A stretch of DNA of 5,686 bases from Nitrososphaerales archaeon TH5895 (lineage in GTDB: Archaea; Thermoproteota; Nitrososphaeria; Nitrososphaerales; Nitrososphaeraceae): positions 1-5,686 of the forward strand of contig JAATVS010000354.1 of assembly GCA_014523695.1 (NCBI GenBank), in the 5' to 3' direction. Both the position numbers and the translations under genes were made by a program. Within the stretch, counting starts at the first letter, position 1. Each line of letters starts with the position of its first letter. Below are positions 4,986 to 5,686 of the stretch, in pieces. The notes beneath the pieces are model-generated. The model was not told the DNA's origin. It saw only the letters and a list, made by a program, of their open reading frames with translations, and did not search any database.

Positions 4986-5161
4986 CAAACAGACTCTCAA
5001 AGAGGAGTGTAATTCTAAACTGGTAATAGCTGAATTGTTGTATAATATCTCCATCGATCTGTGCTAATGCCGTCAAAAAATCATATTTATGAATTTGCTA
5101 TCTGAATTCTGTAGCGAAATCCGATCAACCAAGCGATGATATCTAGTGATACTAATGTCAC

Positions 5162-5412
5162 CTAGAAGATAGTACAATTCAATATTGAAAGACAATCGCT
5201 ATGAGAATGAATCTGCATATTCTCTTTAATCTTCAATCTCATAGACGTAGTCATTTCCTCTGGATTAATTGCATGATATTCATACATGTGAAGGAATGTC
5301 TCATCAGCGACTTTCTCTGCAGTGTTTCCATAATAATGCAATTACAGTCCAGTCCTACATCCTCGCAGCGAATGCAGAATGATCTTATACAGTCTTCGAA
5401 TAATTGGGACAT
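5162..5412 (-). pseudogene. DUF1059 family gene with one frameshift
   Basis: From ATG 5412 the frame encodes MSQLFEDCIRSFCIRCEDVG and LDCNCII. This includes C-E-D-V-G-L-D-C, the hallmark of DUF1059, a family of small probable metal-binding proteins. It then shifts. In the next frame, from 5332, it continues YGNTAEKVADETFLHMYEYH then AINPEEMTTSMRLKIKENM, matching the family's helix, His and E-E-M-T region, and stops at TAG 5164-5162. Restoring one T in ATTATTATGG (to ATTATTTATGG) rejoins the protein exactly, so this is a one-base deletion. The tail after IKENMQIHS may be extra. A TATA box 27 bases upstream suggests a leaderless gene. The function of the family is not established. Confidence 0.7.
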
Positions 5413-5424
5413 CAGAAATATATA

Positions 5425-5443
5425 GCAAATTTGCCTATATTAA
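5425..5443 (-). promoter_or_regulatory. TATA box and palindrome before the DUF1059 gene
   Basis: On the minus strand TTAATATA (5443-5436) is centred 27 bases before ATG 5412. Next to it GCAAATTTGC (5425-5434) is a perfect 10-bp palindrome, flanked by TATA-containing arms (TATAG at 5421-5425, CTATA at 5435-5439). A palindrome between TATA box and start is a classic repressor-site position. Regulation is inference. Confidence 0.45.
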
Positions 5444-5477
5444 CTGAGTGATAAATTTTAGTAGGAGACTACAGTCG

Positions 5478-5655
5478 ATGATATTTCAGGTACACACTAT
5501 TGATACTAATGTTGAATATTTGAAATCGATATCTTGAAGCCAAAGCCAACTTATTGTCCAAAAATGATGCTGATAAGGTAATTGATAATGATATCTTAAG
5601 CAATCTCAGCACAAATCCCGGGACTTTATTCTCACCAGTAATAGCCGTTTCTTAA
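5478..5655 (+). pseudogene. Possible frameshifted small hypothetical gene
   Basis: From ATG 5478, preceded by TAGGAG at 5460-5466, the frame reads MIFQVHTIDTNVEYLKSIS and stops at TGA 5535-5537. The +1 frame then continues LEAKANLLSKNDADKVIDND then ILSNLSTNPGTLFSPVIAVS to TAA 5653-5655. The second part is helical and charged, then ends in a hydrophobic stretch, and looks coding. No family is recognised. The opposite strand is also open here for about 60 codons but has no start and a Leu/Ser-rich shadow composition, so the plus reading is preferred with caution. Confidence 0.3.
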
Positions 5656-5686
5656 TTATTAGCGCTCCCGATCATTTGTTCTTTTA

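Noticed and set aside
4885..5067. Plus-strand ORF of 60 residues
   Set aside because: Its first half is an out-of-phase shadow of the zinc-ribbon gene. The second half (KQTLKEECNSKLVIAELLY) looks mildly coding, but the opposite strand looks equally so, and there is no good start.
5201..5425. Plus-strand ORF of 74 residues
   Set aside because: It is antisense to the DUF1059 gene, which has clear family motifs.
5478..5652. Minus-strand open frame of about 60 codons (Leu/Ser-rich)
   Set aside because: It has no start codon, is stopped immediately upstream, and has shadow composition relative to the plus-strand reading.
1..5686. CRISPR array, toxin-antitoxin or defence system
   Set aside because: No regularly spaced repeats, nuclease motifs or paired toxin/antitoxin genes are visible; the short repeats found are promoter-scale dyads.

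Overview
The window looks like a gene-poor, partly decayed stretch of an ammonia-oxidising archaeon (Thaumarchaeota/Nitrososphaeria, probably Nitrososphaerales). The DNA is AT-rich. The secreted protein at 2679-3632 carries a signal peptide ending in VFAQ, which is common in this group. Several genes have a TATA-like box about 27-30 bases before the first codon, as expected of leaderless archaeal genes. Genus assignment is inference (low coding density is reminiscent of Nitrosocosmicus).

Layout, left: a helix-turn-helix-like hypothetical gene (14-451, frame open to the left edge) ends in an AT-rich spacer. Next is a short ORF with a strong Shine-Dalgarno inside a hairpin (530-733). It runs through a palindromic, insertion-sequence-end-like element (679-708). 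The C-terminal third of a sugar-isomerase (SIS) protein starts directly after that element (about 712-1041). On the minus strand, 1150-1482 holds a broken flavin/F420 (PNPOx-like) oxidase gene with an in-frame TAA. A possible 37-residue basic small protein lies at 1549-1662.

Middle: a coiled-coil protein (1757-2293) overlaps a zinc-ribbon ORF (2260-2493). A short cysteine-containing remnant follows (2453-2614), then nested inverted repeats (2579-2667), then a 317-residue Asp/Glu/Ser-rich secreted protein (2679-3632). Convergent to it is a frameshifted membrane-protein remnant (minus, 3640-3911).

Right: an intact antibiotic-biosynthesis-monooxygenase-fold protein (minus, 4070-4438) is followed by a repeat-rich spacer (4440-4714). 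Three small genes come next, each with the reading frame broken once: a two-CxxC zinc-ribbon protein (4715-4985), a DUF1059 protein (minus, 5162-5412) and an unrecognised protein (5478-5655, least certain). In 1042-1149, 1663-1756 and 4986-5161 I see no convincing gene.

The genes do not form an obvious operon or pathway: orientations alternate and most have their own promoter. The main message is that about six genes here are truncated, interrupted or frameshifted, while the monooxygenase, the secreted acidic protein and the coiled-coil gene are intact. I found no CRISPR array, RNA gene, complete transposase or recognisable defence system, and no convincing new multi-gene system.
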